64,000 nt of DNA from NCBI GenBank assembly GCA_002449395.1, contig DKDP01000028.1, positions 17,391-81,390 of the forward strand. The letters are read 5' to 3'. Both the position numbers and the translations under genes were made by a program. Under the pieces are notes generated by a model. That model ran no database searches, was not told the origin of the DNA, and saw nothing but the letters and a program-made list of their open reading frames with translations. Positions 50,660-59,104 of this stretch are shown piece by piece (within the stretch, counting starts at the first letter, position 1; each line of letters starts with the position of its first letter). The stretch comes from Ruminococcaceae bacterium UBA6845. Its GTDB lineage: Bacteria > Bacillota > Clostridia > Oscillospirales > Acutalibacteraceae.

Positions 50660-51129
50660 TTTGTGTAATTCGAGGTCATATCGACTGTTCCGGTGAAATT
50701 GTCGTAGTCGATCATTATATAGTTTCCGCCGCCCTGCAGATTTATCGTCTGTTCAAACGGAGTTTTGTTGTCAATCTTATATTCCCTAACCTCCGAACCG
50801 AGCCTGATACGAAGGGTGGCAGATCCGTTCTCGGTAAGGATTTTTGCCTTGACAACAACCTTTTTGTCCTTTACGGACGCTCCGCCGAAAACAACGTCAC
50901 GACCCTTTTCCGAGATGCAGCTTGAGGAGTAATTGCCGACATAAGAATCCTTCTCGATAAAATTACGCTTGCCGATCAGCTTGTTACTGCGTGTTATCTG
51001 ACTGAGGCTGACAATGTGAACAAACCCGTCAAAGTCGCCAACAATCTGTTCAACGGACGGCTTTCTTGCAATTTCAACAAAGGCGAGAAGCATTACCGCA
51101 AGAACAAATATTGCGAACACCTTTTTCAT
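50656..51129 (-). CDS. Hypothetical secreted or anchored 157-residue protein in the Bce-type operon
   Basis: An N-terminal hydrophobic segment (MKKVFAIFVLAVMLLAFVEI) gives a signal anchor or uncleaved signal; no lipobox Cys is present. The rest is a beta-rich extracytoplasmic domain of about 130 residues with no Cys pair besides one Cys (about 71), and repeated Gly/Asp/Asn strands near the end (LQGGGNYIMIDYDNFTG). It starts three bases after the permease gene stop. Not a family I know. It could bind the peptide ligand or shield the permease's external loop. Confidence 0.72.
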   Translation of the reverse strand: MKKVFAIFVLAVMLLAFVEIARKPSVEQIVGDFDGFVHIVSLSQITRSNKLIGKRNFIEKDSYVGNYSSSCISEKGRDVVFGGASVKDKKVVVKAKILTENGSATLRIRLGSEVREYKIDNKTPFEQTINLQGGGNYIMIDYDNFTGTVDMTSNYTK

Positions 51130-51132
51130 CGT

Positions 51133-53190
51133 TTAGTCCTCCTTTGCGCCGCTTACGATCTTGTAATAGGCGTTTGAAGTAATTTTGTAAACGATCATAT
51201 AGAAGAGTGCAAAAGCAGCAAAGCTGATCAAAATTGTCACAATGAAGAGATTAAGATTCGTAAGGTTGAATATAAGCAGGAGCTTTTTGATTATCGGTGC
51301 GGCAAACGCAAGGTGCATTCCTGCGAAGAGGAGGGGGAGGAAGAATACTGTCAGGAGCTGTGAATTGATGCTCTTCCTGATTTCCTTCTTCGTCATACCG
51401 ACCTTTTGCATGATCTCGAATCTCGACTGATCCTCGTAGCCCTCGGAAATCTGCTTGTAGTAGATGATGAGGACGGCGGCGAAGATGAATACGATGCTGA
51501 GAATGATTCCGAGTCCGAAAAGTCCGCCGTAAAGCGCATAGAAATCATTTCTGTTCTGCTCTCTGTTCTCTATCTCGGTAGCAAGGTGACCGTCGGCGTT
51601 TTTGTAGGTTAAATCCGATGAGAGGTACTCGTCGAGAGCTTTTGTAAGGGAAATTTGCTCATCTTCCGAAAGACCTGTATCAAAGCCGTAGGTCCAGCTG
51701 AAATTGACAACCGGTTCGGAGTCGTCTTGTCTTGTTGCGGCAGTCATACCCTGCGTTGCCTGGTCAAGGTCATTTACGAAAACCGCCATTGTCGGAACAA
51801 TCGTCATAGCCGCATCGGACTGACTGATGAAATTATCAAGATATCTGACGATTTTAAAGCTCGGACCTCCGTTAAATGAGAGCGAGTCACCATGGAAGTT
51901 TGAATCCTTTCTGAAAAGGTAAACCATTGCTTCGCCGTCTTTGAGCTTGTAATCCGTTCCCATAATCTTGTTGTAATCATCAATTGAAACAAAGTTAAAC
52001 TGAAATACCTTGTTGTAATCAACAGCACCGCTGTAAACGTTTCTGACGTCCGTTTCAACGTTTCCGTCGGTTACCATGCCGGAGAGTACGCCTGCAAGAT
52101 AGGTGAGGGAATTGTGGATGTTTGCATTGTGTTTCTTTGCAATTCCGTCCATCTCTGAACGGATTCTGTCAATTTGTCCGTCCTTGTAAATCTGAGTGTC
52201 GAGAGTTGTAAAGTTTATATTTATCTCACGGGGATAGCGGCTTGCAAGAGCGTCCTCCTCTCCGAAATAAAGGCTTGTCGTTGATGAAATCATAACGAGA
52301 ACCATTGTTGCGAGAATACAGATTGAAGCAAGACCTGCGCCGTTGCGCTTCATTCTGTAAACCATTGATGAAACGGAAACGAAGTGGTTTGACTTGTAGT
52401 AATACTTCTTGTTCTTCTGCAAAAGGCGGCAGAAAAGAACCGAGCCGGATATCATTATAAGGTATGTTCCGATGATAACCATAATGACGGCAACAAAGAA
52501 GAGAAGCATTGCCTGAAGCGGCTCCTTAATTCTAAGTGCAAGATAGTAAGCACCGCCGAGGAGAAGAACTCCGAGAATGCCGAAAATCCAATTGCCTTTG
52601 GGCGGCTTTTCACCCGTTTGCTCGCTCTTAACAAGTGAAATTGCGCTTGAGAACTGAACCTGACGAAGTGAATTGAAGAAAAGAAGAATGTTAATTACCG
52701 TGAATACAGCCGCACAAAGCCCGAGACCCTGAGGGCAGATAGAAAGATCAAACGTTGCGTCGCATTTGAGAAGTCTCAGAAAGACGAGCTCGGCGAGCTT
52801 TGAAAATGCAATACCTGCCGCAAGACCGATAACGAGTGAAATAACCGTGATTATAAGTGTTTCCCAGAAGAGAACCTTACTCAGGTTGCGCTTATCCATT
52901 CCGAGAATGTTGTAAAGTCCAAATTCTTTCTTACGTCGTTTGATAAGAAATGAGTTTGTGTAGAAAAGGAAGATGCAGGAGAAAATTGCGATTACCCACG
53001 AGCCGAGGCCGAGAATGTCGGCGGCTGTGGAGCTTCTGACTGCGTCTCTGATGTTCTGCGAAAACTGTAAAAACAGGATGATGTAATACATCATTACCAT
53101 ACCGATTGATGTGAGAATATACGGCAGGTACATCTTTTTATTCTTGCGAATACCGTCAAAGGCGAGCTTGGGGTAAAATCCTTTTTTCAT
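51133..53190 (-). CDS. BceB-type ABC transporter permease
   Basis: A 685-residue FtsX-family permease with ten helices and one large external domain (about residues 305-560) between helices 7 and 8, the hallmark of BceB/VraG-type detoxification and sensing transporters. The N terminus FYPKLAFDGIRKNKKMYLPY and the FGLYNILGMDKRNLSKVLFW segment (about 92-111) are family-typical. It overlaps the ATPase gene by four bases. It would remove cell-wall-targeting peptide antibiotics from lipid II cycle intermediates and signal to the neighbouring kinase. Confidence 0.93.
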   Translation of the reverse strand: MKKGFYPKLAFDGIRKNKKMYLPYILTSIGMVMMYYIILFLQFSQNIRDAVRSSTAADILGLGSWVIAIFSCIFLFYTNSFLIKRRKKEFGLYNILGMDKRNLSKVLFWETLIITVISLVIGLAAGIAFSKLAELVFLRLLKCDATFDLSICPQGLGLCAAVFTVINILLFFNSLRQVQFSSAISLVKSEQTGEKPPKGNWIFGILGVLLLGGAYYLALRIKEPLQAMLLFFVAVIMVIIGTYLIMISGSVLFCRLLQKNKKYYYKSNHFVSVSSMVYRMKRNGAGLASICILATMVLVMISSTTSLYFGEEDALASRYPREININFTTLDTQIYKDGQIDRIRSEMDGIAKKHNANIHNSLTYLAGVLSGMVTDGNVETDVRNVYSGAVDYNKVFQFNFVSIDDYNKIMGTDYKLKDGEAMVYLFRKDSNFHGDSLSFNGGPSFKIVRYLDNFISQSDAAMTIVPTMAVFVNDLDQATQGMTAATRQDDSEPVVNFSWTYGFDTGLSEDEQISLTKALDEYLSSDLTYKNADGHLATEIENREQNRNDFYALYGGLFGLGIILSIVFIFAAVLIIYYKQISEGYEDQSRFEIMQKVGMTKKEIRKSINSQLLTVFFLPLLFAGMHLAFAAPIIKKLLLIFNLTNLNLFIVTILISFAAFALFYMIVYKITSNAYYKIVSGAKED

Positions 53191-53951
53191 CGTCTTTCAC
53201 CACCCGTCGCAAGCAGAGTGAGGGTATCCGAAATTTTTTGATAAAGCTGTTCGTCGGTATCCTTACCTCTGTATATCTGATGGAAAACTTCGCCGTCCTT
53301 GATGAAAAGAACTCTGTTTGCCGAGCTTGCCGCCTTGACCGAGTGAGTTACCATAACGATTGTCTGTCCTGCGGCGTTGATCTCCGAGAAGAGGCGGAGT
53401 AATTCGTCGGTTGACTTGGAATCAAGCGCGCCTGTCGGCTCATCTGCAAGGATAAGTCTCGGATCAGTGATTATCGCACGGGCGACAGCCGCTCTCTGCT
53501 TCTGACCGCCGGAGACCTCATACGGGTATTTCTTAAGGAGCGAACGGATTCCGAGCCTGTCGGCAACGGTATTGAGCTTGCCGCTCATTTCCTTATAGTC
53601 CTTGCCGGCGAGAACAAGGGGAAGATAAATATTGTCCTCAAGGGTGAATGTATCAAGCAGGTTGAAGTCCTGGAACACGAAGCCGAGATTGTCACGGCGG
53701 AAGGCTGCAACGTCCTTTTCCTTGATCTTGGAAAGATCCTTGCCTTCAAGGATTACACTGCCGTTTGTCGGCTTGTCAAGTGCGGCAAGAATATTCAGCA
53801 GGGTGGTCTTACCTGAACCGGATTCACCCATTATTGCGACATATTCGCCCTCTTCAACGCAGAAGTTGACATTTTTAAGTGCTTCGACCTTATTGCCGCC
53901 GAAGCGTGTTGAATAGATTTTTTTAAGTCCTCTTACTTCGAGAATACTCAT
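53187..53951 (-). CDS. BceA-type ABC transporter ATP-binding protein
   Basis: A 254-residue ATPase: Walker A GESGSGKTTL (about 42-51), Q-loop VFQDFNLLDTFT, signature VSGGQKQRAAVARA (about 142-155), Walker B LILADEPTGALD and H-loop VTHSVKAAS. These are typical of the LolD/MacB/BceA branch. The start at 53951 has GGAGG eight bases upstream. It is transcribed from its own promoter behind a Bce-type operator, separate from the regulator genes. Confidence 0.94.
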   Translation of the reverse strand: MSILEVRGLKKIYSTRFGGNKVEALKNVNFCVEEGEYVAIMGESGSGKTTLLNILAALDKPTNGSVILEGKDLSKIKEKDVAAFRRDNLGFVFQDFNLLDTFTLEDNIYLPLVLAGKDYKEMSGKLNTVADRLGIRSLLKKYPYEVSGGQKQRAAVARAIITDPRLILADEPTGALDSKSTDELLRLFSEINAAGQTIVMVTHSVKAASSANRVLFIKDGEVFHQIYRGKDTDEQLYQKISDTLTLLATGGERR

Positions 53952-53983
53952 TGTTTTGACCTCCAATCAAATTTTCTGCCGTA

Positions 53984-54067
53984 AGTATAACAGAAAAAAG
54001 GGGAGTCTCTCCATAGAATCGTCTTACAAAACACCGCTCAAAACTTACAGTTTTGTAAGTTTTGAGC
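53984..54067 (-). promoter_or_regulatory. Bce-type response-regulator operator and target promoter
   Basis: A 14-base perfect inverted repeat with a four-base spacer spans 54036-54067. Its core, 54045-54058, is TTACA-GTTT-TGTAA, which equals the TNACA-N4-TGTAA consensus I recall for BceR-like regulators. A -10 box, TATACT, is at 53984-53989 on the minus strand with no recognisable -35, as expected for an activator-dependent promoter. An extra half-site, TTACA, is at 54024-54028. The long repeat may also end the kinase transcript. Confidence 0.8.
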
Positions 54068-54081
54068 TTTTTGCGGGTATA

Positions 54082-55071
54082 TTATTCTTTTTTCAACCTA
54101 TACTGTTCAAAATCAAGATAAATTACGGTTCCTCGGTCGGGTTCGGATTCAGCTCTGATACCGACGCTGAGATTGTCGCAAATTCGCTTGCAGAGGTAGA
54201 GCCCAAGACCGCTTGCCTTTGAATCCACACGACCGTTTCCGCCTGTGTAGCCCTTTTCAAATATTCTCGGCAGATCCTCGGGCGCAATACCGATTCCCGT
54301 GTCCTCAATGCAAAGAACATTTTCATCCTGCATATATATTTTTATACTGCCCTCACGGGTATATTTGAGCGCATTGGAAAGCAGCTGCTCAATGACAAAC
54401 GACAGCCATTTTTCGTCCGTAATCACTTTCTTTTCGGGAGGAGTATATTCAAGCCTGATTTTTCTCTCAATAAACTCGGTCGAAAAACTTCTTATTGAGG
54501 TTTTGATTATATCGTCCAGCTCATATTCTCTGAAAACATAGTCGCTCGACGTTGAATCAAGCCGCAGAAAAGCAAGTACCATTTCAACATACTGTTCAAT
54601 TCGGAAGAGCTCCGAGGAGAGTCGGCGTGATAGGGGAGTGTCCTCCTTTTGCAGACTCAGACGCATTGAAGCGATCGGCGTCTTGATTTGATGCGCCCAG
54701 ACCGTGTAATAATCCACCATATCCGCATATTTCATCGAGCTGTTATATTCGAGCGCCGATATTTCGGCGGTGAGATTATTGATAAGTTTGCGGTAATCCT
54801 CCTCCGCAATGCTGTTTGGTGCGGGCAGAGAGTCAATCATCGAAGAGGTGAGCTTTTGAATGTCGCACATTTTTTCGTGTCGCTTTTTCGTCTTGCTGAA
54901 ATCGAGGATTATATAAACCGCTCCGCCGGCAATGCACAGTGCCGCGGGGTAAATAACGGCTTTCAGCGTGATGTTATATAGAATAAATATGACAGCAAAT
55001 ACGATGCAGAAAACGGAAAACAAAATTATTCCGTTTTTCTTTTGCTTTAAATAATCCTTAAACAATTTCAT
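54082..55071 (-). CDS. BceS-type histidine kinase
   Basis: A 329-residue intramembrane-sensing kinase with two N-terminal helices joined by a very short loop (about residues 13-55), so no external sensor domain. The phospho-acceptor is in VWAHQIKTPIASMRL (about 121-135). The ATPase has LLSNALKYTREGSIKIY (about 232-248), DTGIGIAPEDLPRIFEKGY (about 257-275) and SGLGLYLCKRI (about 286-296). The start at 55071 has AAGGG upstream. Such kinases detect peptide antibiotics only through the BceAB-type transporter, which is encoded next. Confidence 0.93.
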   Translation of the reverse strand: MKLFKDYLKQKKNGIILFSVFCIVFAVIFILYNITLKAVIYPAALCIAGGAVYIILDFSKTKKRHEKMCDIQKLTSSMIDSLPAPNSIAEEDYRKLINNLTAEISALEYNSSMKYADMVDYYTVWAHQIKTPIASMRLSLQKEDTPLSRRLSSELFRIEQYVEMVLAFLRLDSTSSDYVFREYELDDIIKTSIRSFSTEFIERKIRLEYTPPEKKVITDEKWLSFVIEQLLSNALKYTREGSIKIYMQDENVLCIEDTGIGIAPEDLPRIFEKGYTGGNGRVDSKASGLGLYLCKRICDNLSVGIRAESEPDRGTVIYLDFEQYRLKKE

Positions 55072-55081
55072 ATCAATACCC

Positions 55082-55753
55082 TTATTCAATGATATATCCC
55101 ATACCGAATTTTGTCGTTATAAAGCCGTCCAACTCCGATGCGTCGAGCTTTTTCCTAAGACGGTTTATGTTCACCGTCAAAGTGTTCTCGTCAACAAATA
55201 CATCGGTTTTCCACAGCCTTTCCATCAGCTTTTCTCGGCTTACAATTTTGCCCTTATTTTCCATAAGACACTGTAAAATCTTAAATTCGTTCTTTGAAAG
55301 TGAAATCTGTTCCGTACCGTAGGTCAATGTCCCGTCTCCGGTGTTCAGAATTGCGCCACGGTGCTCAATAACGGGAACCGATGAGCCGAAATCATACGTT
55401 CTTCGCAGCAGGGCTTGAATTTTTGCGGTCAGGACATTCTCATCAAAAGGCTTTGCGATGAAATCGTCAGCGCCCATATTCATTGCCATAACAATGTTCA
55501 TATTATCCGATGCGGAGGAAATGAAAATAATAGGAACCTTGGAAATCTTGCGAATTTCACTACACCAATGATATCCGTTGAAGAACGGAAGCATTATATC
55601 GAGAAGAACAATATGCGGCTGAAATTCCGTAAACTCACCGAGAACGTTGCGAAAATTTTCAACGGTGTGAACCTCAAGCCCCCACGCTTCTGTCTGCGAT
55701 TTTATACCGTCGGCAATACCTCGGTCATCTTCAACTATGAGCAGTTTATACAT
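55082..55753 (-). CDS. BceR-type OmpR-family response regulator
   Basis: A 223-residue regulator. The receiver domain has EDD (8-10), the phospho-acceptor Asp in IVLLDIMLPFFNGY (about 48-61), and the Lys in DDFIAKPFDEN (about 97-107). The winged-helix DNA-binding domain covers about 125-223 (ISLSKNEFKILQCLMENKG, DENTLTVNINRLRKKL). GGAGG lies seven bases before the start. It should bind the TTACA-N4-TGTAA site before the ABC genes. The kinase gene starts 10 bases after its stop. Confidence 0.94.
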   Translation of the reverse strand: MYKLLIVEDDRGIADGIKSQTEAWGLEVHTVENFRNVLGEFTEFQPHIVLLDIMLPFFNGYHWCSEIRKISKVPIIFISSASDNMNIVMAMNMGADDFIAKPFDENVLTAKIQALLRRTYDFGSSVPVIEHRGAILNTGDGTLTYGTEQISLSKNEFKILQCLMENKGKIVSREKLMERLWKTDVFVDENTLTVNINRLRKKLDASELDGFITTKFGMGYIIE

Positions 55754-55804
55754 ATCGGTTCCTCCGTAAAAGGTTGTTGATTTTGTTCCAATTGTTTTAA
55801 TAAT

Positions 55805-56815
55805 TTAAGATTTGTTTGCAATTTTATTAATTATGATTCTTTTTATTTTTTCGGTTTCCAAATATCTTTCAAAGGATTTATCGCCCCTATTGAAAGCTCG
55901 GCTCTTTTTATAATCACTTGTTTCGGCATATTGTTTAAAATATGATTGATTTTCCTTTAAGGATTGTTTTATGTAATTTTTATAATATCCATCAGTATCA
56001 ATTTCAGAGTTATTTTTAAGCAGAAGATAAACCCGAATGTATTTATCTATCCACCTTTTTATTGTCGCACTTCGAAGATTAGGAAAAGTGTCAAATATCA
56101 GATAATGAATTTCTTTCCAGTCATCCAAACTTAATAGACCTTGCTGAGTTAAATCTTTTGACATTGTGCCATCTGTATTTTCGTAATAATAATATAAGCA
56201 TTGATTAAGAAAAGCGGACTTTTGGCATTTTAAAAAAATATTTGGTAGTACAAAACCCTCTTCATAAATTTTTCCTTCAGGAAATCGTATCCCGTCAAAG
56301 AGGTCTTTCTTGTACAATGCAGCACAGACTATTGGAGGAAACGGCTTTCGATTAGAATATTGACCGCAAACAAAGTTTTGAAAAACTTCCTCGCAATTAA
56401 AAAAGATAACATCATCAGTGTCAAGATTGTCGGACGGAACATCTTTGCCGTAATCGCTGAATCTTTTATATCCGCATCTTACAAGGTCACAATCATTATG
56501 ATCCATAATGGAGTTGAGTTTGTTTACAAGATCACGGTTTATAAAATCATCACTGTCGACAAACATAATTTTTTCGCCTTTGGCGATATCTAAACCTTTA
56601 TTTCTTGCCGCACACTGTCCTTGGTTATCGCTGTGAATCACGACGACTCGATCGTCTTTCTCTGCCCATTGGTCGCAAATATCGCCTGATTTATCAGGTG
56701 AACCATCGTCAATTAAAATAAGTTCAATATCATTAAATGTCTGATTTAAAATACTGTTGATACAAATGTTTAAAATATTCTCAACTTTATAAACCGGCAC
56801 AATTATACTAATCAA
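55805..56815 (-). CDS. Family 2 glycosyltransferase
   Basis: A 336-residue GT-A enzyme: IIVPVYKVENILNICINSIL (about 4-23), ELILIDDGSPDKSGDIC (about 31-47), the NQGQCAARNKGLDIAKGE sugar-nucleotide segment (about 64-81) and the metal-binding VDSDDF (about 86-91). The C-terminal half has no membrane helix. Cell-surface polysaccharide or teichoic-type decoration is the family norm. It starts with TTG seven bases after AAAGGGTG. Base composition is visibly more AT-rich than neighbours, suggesting recent transfer. It is 51 bases upstream of the Bce-type regulator and may be read into it. Confidence 0.9.
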   Translation of the reverse strand: MISIIVPVYKVENILNICINSILNQTFNDIELILIDDGSPDKSGDICDQWAEKDDRVVVIHSDNQGQCAARNKGLDIAKGEKIMFVDSDDFINRDLVNKLNSIMDHNDCDLVRCGYKRFSDYGKDVPSDNLDTDDVIFFNCEEVFQNFVCGQYSNRKPFPPIVCAALYKKDLFDGIRFPEGKIYEEGFVLPNIFLKCQKSAFLNQCLYYYYENTDGTMSKDLTQQGLLSLDDWKEIHYLIFDTFPNLRSATIKRWIDKYIRVYLLLKNNSEIDTDGYYKNYIKQSLKENQSYFKQYAETSDYKKSRAFNRGDKSFERYLETEKIKRIIINKIANKS

Positions 56816-56960
56816 GCTATATCACCCTTTCATATCTTTTATTATCTCAATACAAATGGATTTTGTCAAGGTAAAGAAATACAAAGATATTAAATCTGCG
56901 TTACAAATTTCTGTAAACAAAATAAAATCGCTGTTCGGGGTTTTGCTTAAATGTGTTTTA

Positions 56961-56989
56961 TTGACAAAAAAGCAAATTCCTGTTACAAT
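56961..56989 (+). promoter_or_regulatory. Promoter of the membrane microprotein/BspA-like operon
   Basis: TTGACA at 56961-56966 and TACAAT at 56984-56989, 17-base spacer. Confidence 0.85.
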
Positions 56990-57020
56990 GATTTTACAAA
57001 AAATATAAGGAGGAATAAAA

Positions 57021-57152
57021 ATGGACGACATTAAAACAACATTGGAATATATAGTGATGTATCCACTTGGCTTTGGCTTGTTTTTGACGTTTACCATAGG
57101 CTTTATATTAGATGTGATATTAAGTGGTTTGTTGTCATTCTTTAAGTTTTGA
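57021..57152 (+). CDS. Membrane microprotein (43 residues)
   Basis: A 43-residue protein with an acidic start (MDDIKTTLEY) and a hydrophobic helix (about residues 11-41) rich in Gly, Phe and Leu, ending KF. It has AGGAGG seven bases before the ATG and a near-consensus promoter, so it is a real gene. It is the first gene before the BspA-like surface protein, 57 bases away. No family recognised; a holin-like or small regulatory membrane peptide is possible but unsupported. Confidence 0.72.
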   Translation: MDDIKTTLEYIVMYPLGFGLFLTFTIGFILDVILSGLLSFFKF

Positions 57153-57209
57153 TTAAGGTCATTGACCCGAATCGGATTGATGTAAATTTACAAAAAGGAG
57201 AGATTAATA

Positions 57210-58208
57210 ATGAAAAAGATTATTTCAACATTTTTATGTGTGGCAATGCTCGCGACGTTTATTCCGTTCTTTGCTTCGGCAGAGGGCGAGGAGAGAGGTA
57301 TAGTCGACTCAGGCACCTGCGCGAGAGACGTTACATGGGTACTCTACGATGACGGTGAGCTGGTTTTCTCCGGTACGGGTGTTATACCGCCTTGCTATAA
57401 AGTAGAACAGGGTTACGATCGTTGGAGTAAATATTTTCCGCAAGTAAAAGTTATTGCAATTCAAGAAGGCATTACAGGTATTTCAAAAGAGGCATTTGCA
57501 ACAGATAAGGAAATCGCAGCTGCTTCGCTTTACAAAATTACAATACCAGATTCTGTAAGATCTATAGGAAAAAACATCGTTGGTTCTAAATATTTGAATG
57601 CCCTGAACGGTGAGAGAATGAGCGCAATATGTTTTGCAGGATCGGAAGAAAAGTGGAATTCATTTTTTTCAACATATAACGAAAAAACAGATGACGGAAT
57701 CGGCGGACGCTGGAATAAATACTTTAACGGGGAAGTACCAAAGCCCTATTGCAAGATTCAGTACGGCAGAGTTGAGAACAATGAGACTGGAAACAAAATA
57801 GAAAAAGGTCCGTTCGCTGTCGGTGTTGAGTATTATGCCGAAGATATGGATGTAAGATTTGAATGGAATGTTACGGGAACGACGGAAATTTTGCAGGAAC
57901 ATAAAGACGAAAATGGCGTTGTAACAGGACTTGAGCTTAAACCGTTTAGGCGCGGAAACGCATATGTCAGCGTCAAAATGCTTGATAAGGACGGCAATGT
58001 TATCGGGTCAGACAGTGAAAAATATACAACATGGAGAATTGCCGTCGGTGATGACTTTAAGACCGCCTTTAATAAGCTTAAAGCACAAATCATAGGAGCA
58101 TTTAATTTAACTTTTTTCGTATTTTTGTGTGGATTTGTTGCAGTTTACTGCGCAGCTGTTCTGTTAATAGTGAAAATAGCAGAAACTGTAGGCTCTTGGT
58201 TTAGATAA
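57210..58208 (+). CDS. BspA-like (LRR_5-type) surface protein with C-terminal anchor
   Basis: A 332-residue protein with a signal peptide (cleavage near FASAEG, about residue 22). Residues about 30-55 (SGTCARDVTWVLYDDGELVF, SGTGVIPP) match the opening repeat of BspA-like leucine-rich proteins, and KVIAIQEGITGISKEAFA and ITIPDSVRSIGKNI (about 85-125) are two LRR_5-type units. A beta-rich domain follows (about 190-285), and a hydrophobic helix (about 300-325) anchors the C terminus. Only two LRR units is very short for the family. It is in the AT-richer islet; adhesion or host interaction is the family's usual role. Confidence 0.82.
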   Translation: MKKIISTFLCVAMLATFIPFFASAEGEERGIVDSGTCARDVTWVLYDDGELVFSGTGVIPPCYKVEQGYDRWSKYFPQVKVIAIQEGITGISKEAFATDKEIAAASLYKITIPDSVRSIGKNIVGSKYLNALNGERMSAICFAGSEEKWNSFFSTYNEKTDDGIGGRWNKYFNGEVPKPYCKIQYGRVENNETGNKIEKGPFAVGVEYYAEDMDVRFEWNVTGTTEILQEHKDENGVVTGLELKPFRRGNAYVSVKMLDKDGNVIGSDSEKYTTWRIAVGDDFKTAFNKLKAQIIGAFNLTFFVFLCGFVAVYCAAVLLIVKIAETVGSWFR

Positions 58209-58222
58209 AACAGCATAAAATA

Positions 58223-58257
58223 AAACCGCTGTTCGGGATTTTCCTGAACAGCGGTTT
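58223..58257. terminator. Bidirectional terminator
   Basis: A 12-pair stem, AAACCGCTGTTC/GAACAGCGGTTT, between the surface-protein gene and the convergent five-gene operon. Confidence 0.8.
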
Positions 58258-58276
58258 GTTATTGTTAAGTTATCTT

Positions 58277-59083
58277 TTAACCCTGTGCGTAAGCGCCGAC
58301 CTGCATCATAAAGTCGCCGATCTGTGCGCCGAACTCGGGAGCACCGTCCATAATGAGCTTGCCGTGCTTTGTGGATTCGAGCATATCGTCCGTTGAAAGG
58401 AGGATGCCGAATGCGCTTTCAAGGCAATCAAATCTCATTGTGAAGAAAGGCATAGCTCTCTTGTATGTGCCACGACCTGCTCTTGTCTTGCCTGCCTTAA
58501 CACGAAGGAAAGCATTGACCTCGGGATGTCCGTCAACCGCCCATGCGTAAACACGGTCGGGGCTCTTCTTTGCCCAATCGTGAACAGCCTCGTGACCGTT
58601 CTTGTTGAGCTGGCTGATGCCCGATGAAAGAAGATAGAAGAAGCACTTGCAGGCGAGAACCTGTGTTGCCTCGTCCTCGGGAGCAGCCTTGATGTTAAGA
58701 AGTGATGACATCTTAAGAAGAACAGCCATAAATGCTGCGAACTCAACGGGCTTTTTAAGAACACCCTTCATCTTCGGGAGAGTTGCCGGAGCAATCTTGC
58801 CCTTGAAGAAAGCGTTCATAGCTTCCATTGACTTGAACTCAAGCTCAATGTGAGCGTTTGTAGCAACTTTATCCGCACAAACTTTCCATTCACCGTTGTT
58901 TACCGTAAAGTGCGTTGCATACTTGCCGCAGGGGGCGTCGGGATCCAAACAGCTGACCTGATAGATACAGTGAATATGCTCGAATTTCTTAGCGAGCTTC
59001 GGATCGTCGTTAGCAATGACTTTGAGCAACGGCAATGCAGAGTTAAGGAAGATCTTATTGGTTAACAATACTTCATTTGCCAT
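58277..59083 (-). CDS. SCP2-like two-repeat protein B
   Basis: A 268-residue soluble protein with no signal or helix anchor. It seems to hold two SCP2-like (sterol carrier protein 2) modules, one at about residues 35-130 (YATHFTVNNGEWKVCADKV, IELEFKSMEAMNAFFKGKI) and one at about 170-265 (VNAFLRVKAGKT, FFTMRFDCLESAFGILLSTD, KLIMDGAPEFGAQIGDFM). The pattern is strand, charged turn, strand, then F/A..FKG and a final helix. It resembles the protein at 62362-63120, the first gene of the same operon. SCP2 folds carry hydrophobic ligands. The start at 59083 has AAAGGA upstream. Last gene of the five. Confidence 0.68.
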   Translation of the reverse strand: MANEVLLTNKIFLNSALPLLKVIANDDPKLAKKFEHIHCIYQVSCLDPDAPCGKYATHFTVNNGEWKVCADKVATNAHIELEFKSMEAMNAFFKGKIAPATLPKMKGVLKKPVEFAAFMAVLLKMSSLLNIKAAPEDEATQVLACKCFFYLLSSGISQLNKNGHEAVHDWAKKSPDRVYAWAVDGHPEVNAFLRVKAGKTRAGRGTYKRAMPFFTMRFDCLESAFGILLSTDDMLESTKHGKLIMDGAPEFGAQIGDFMMQVGAYAQG

Positions 59084-59104
59084 TATCAATCATTCCTTTC
59101 GGTA

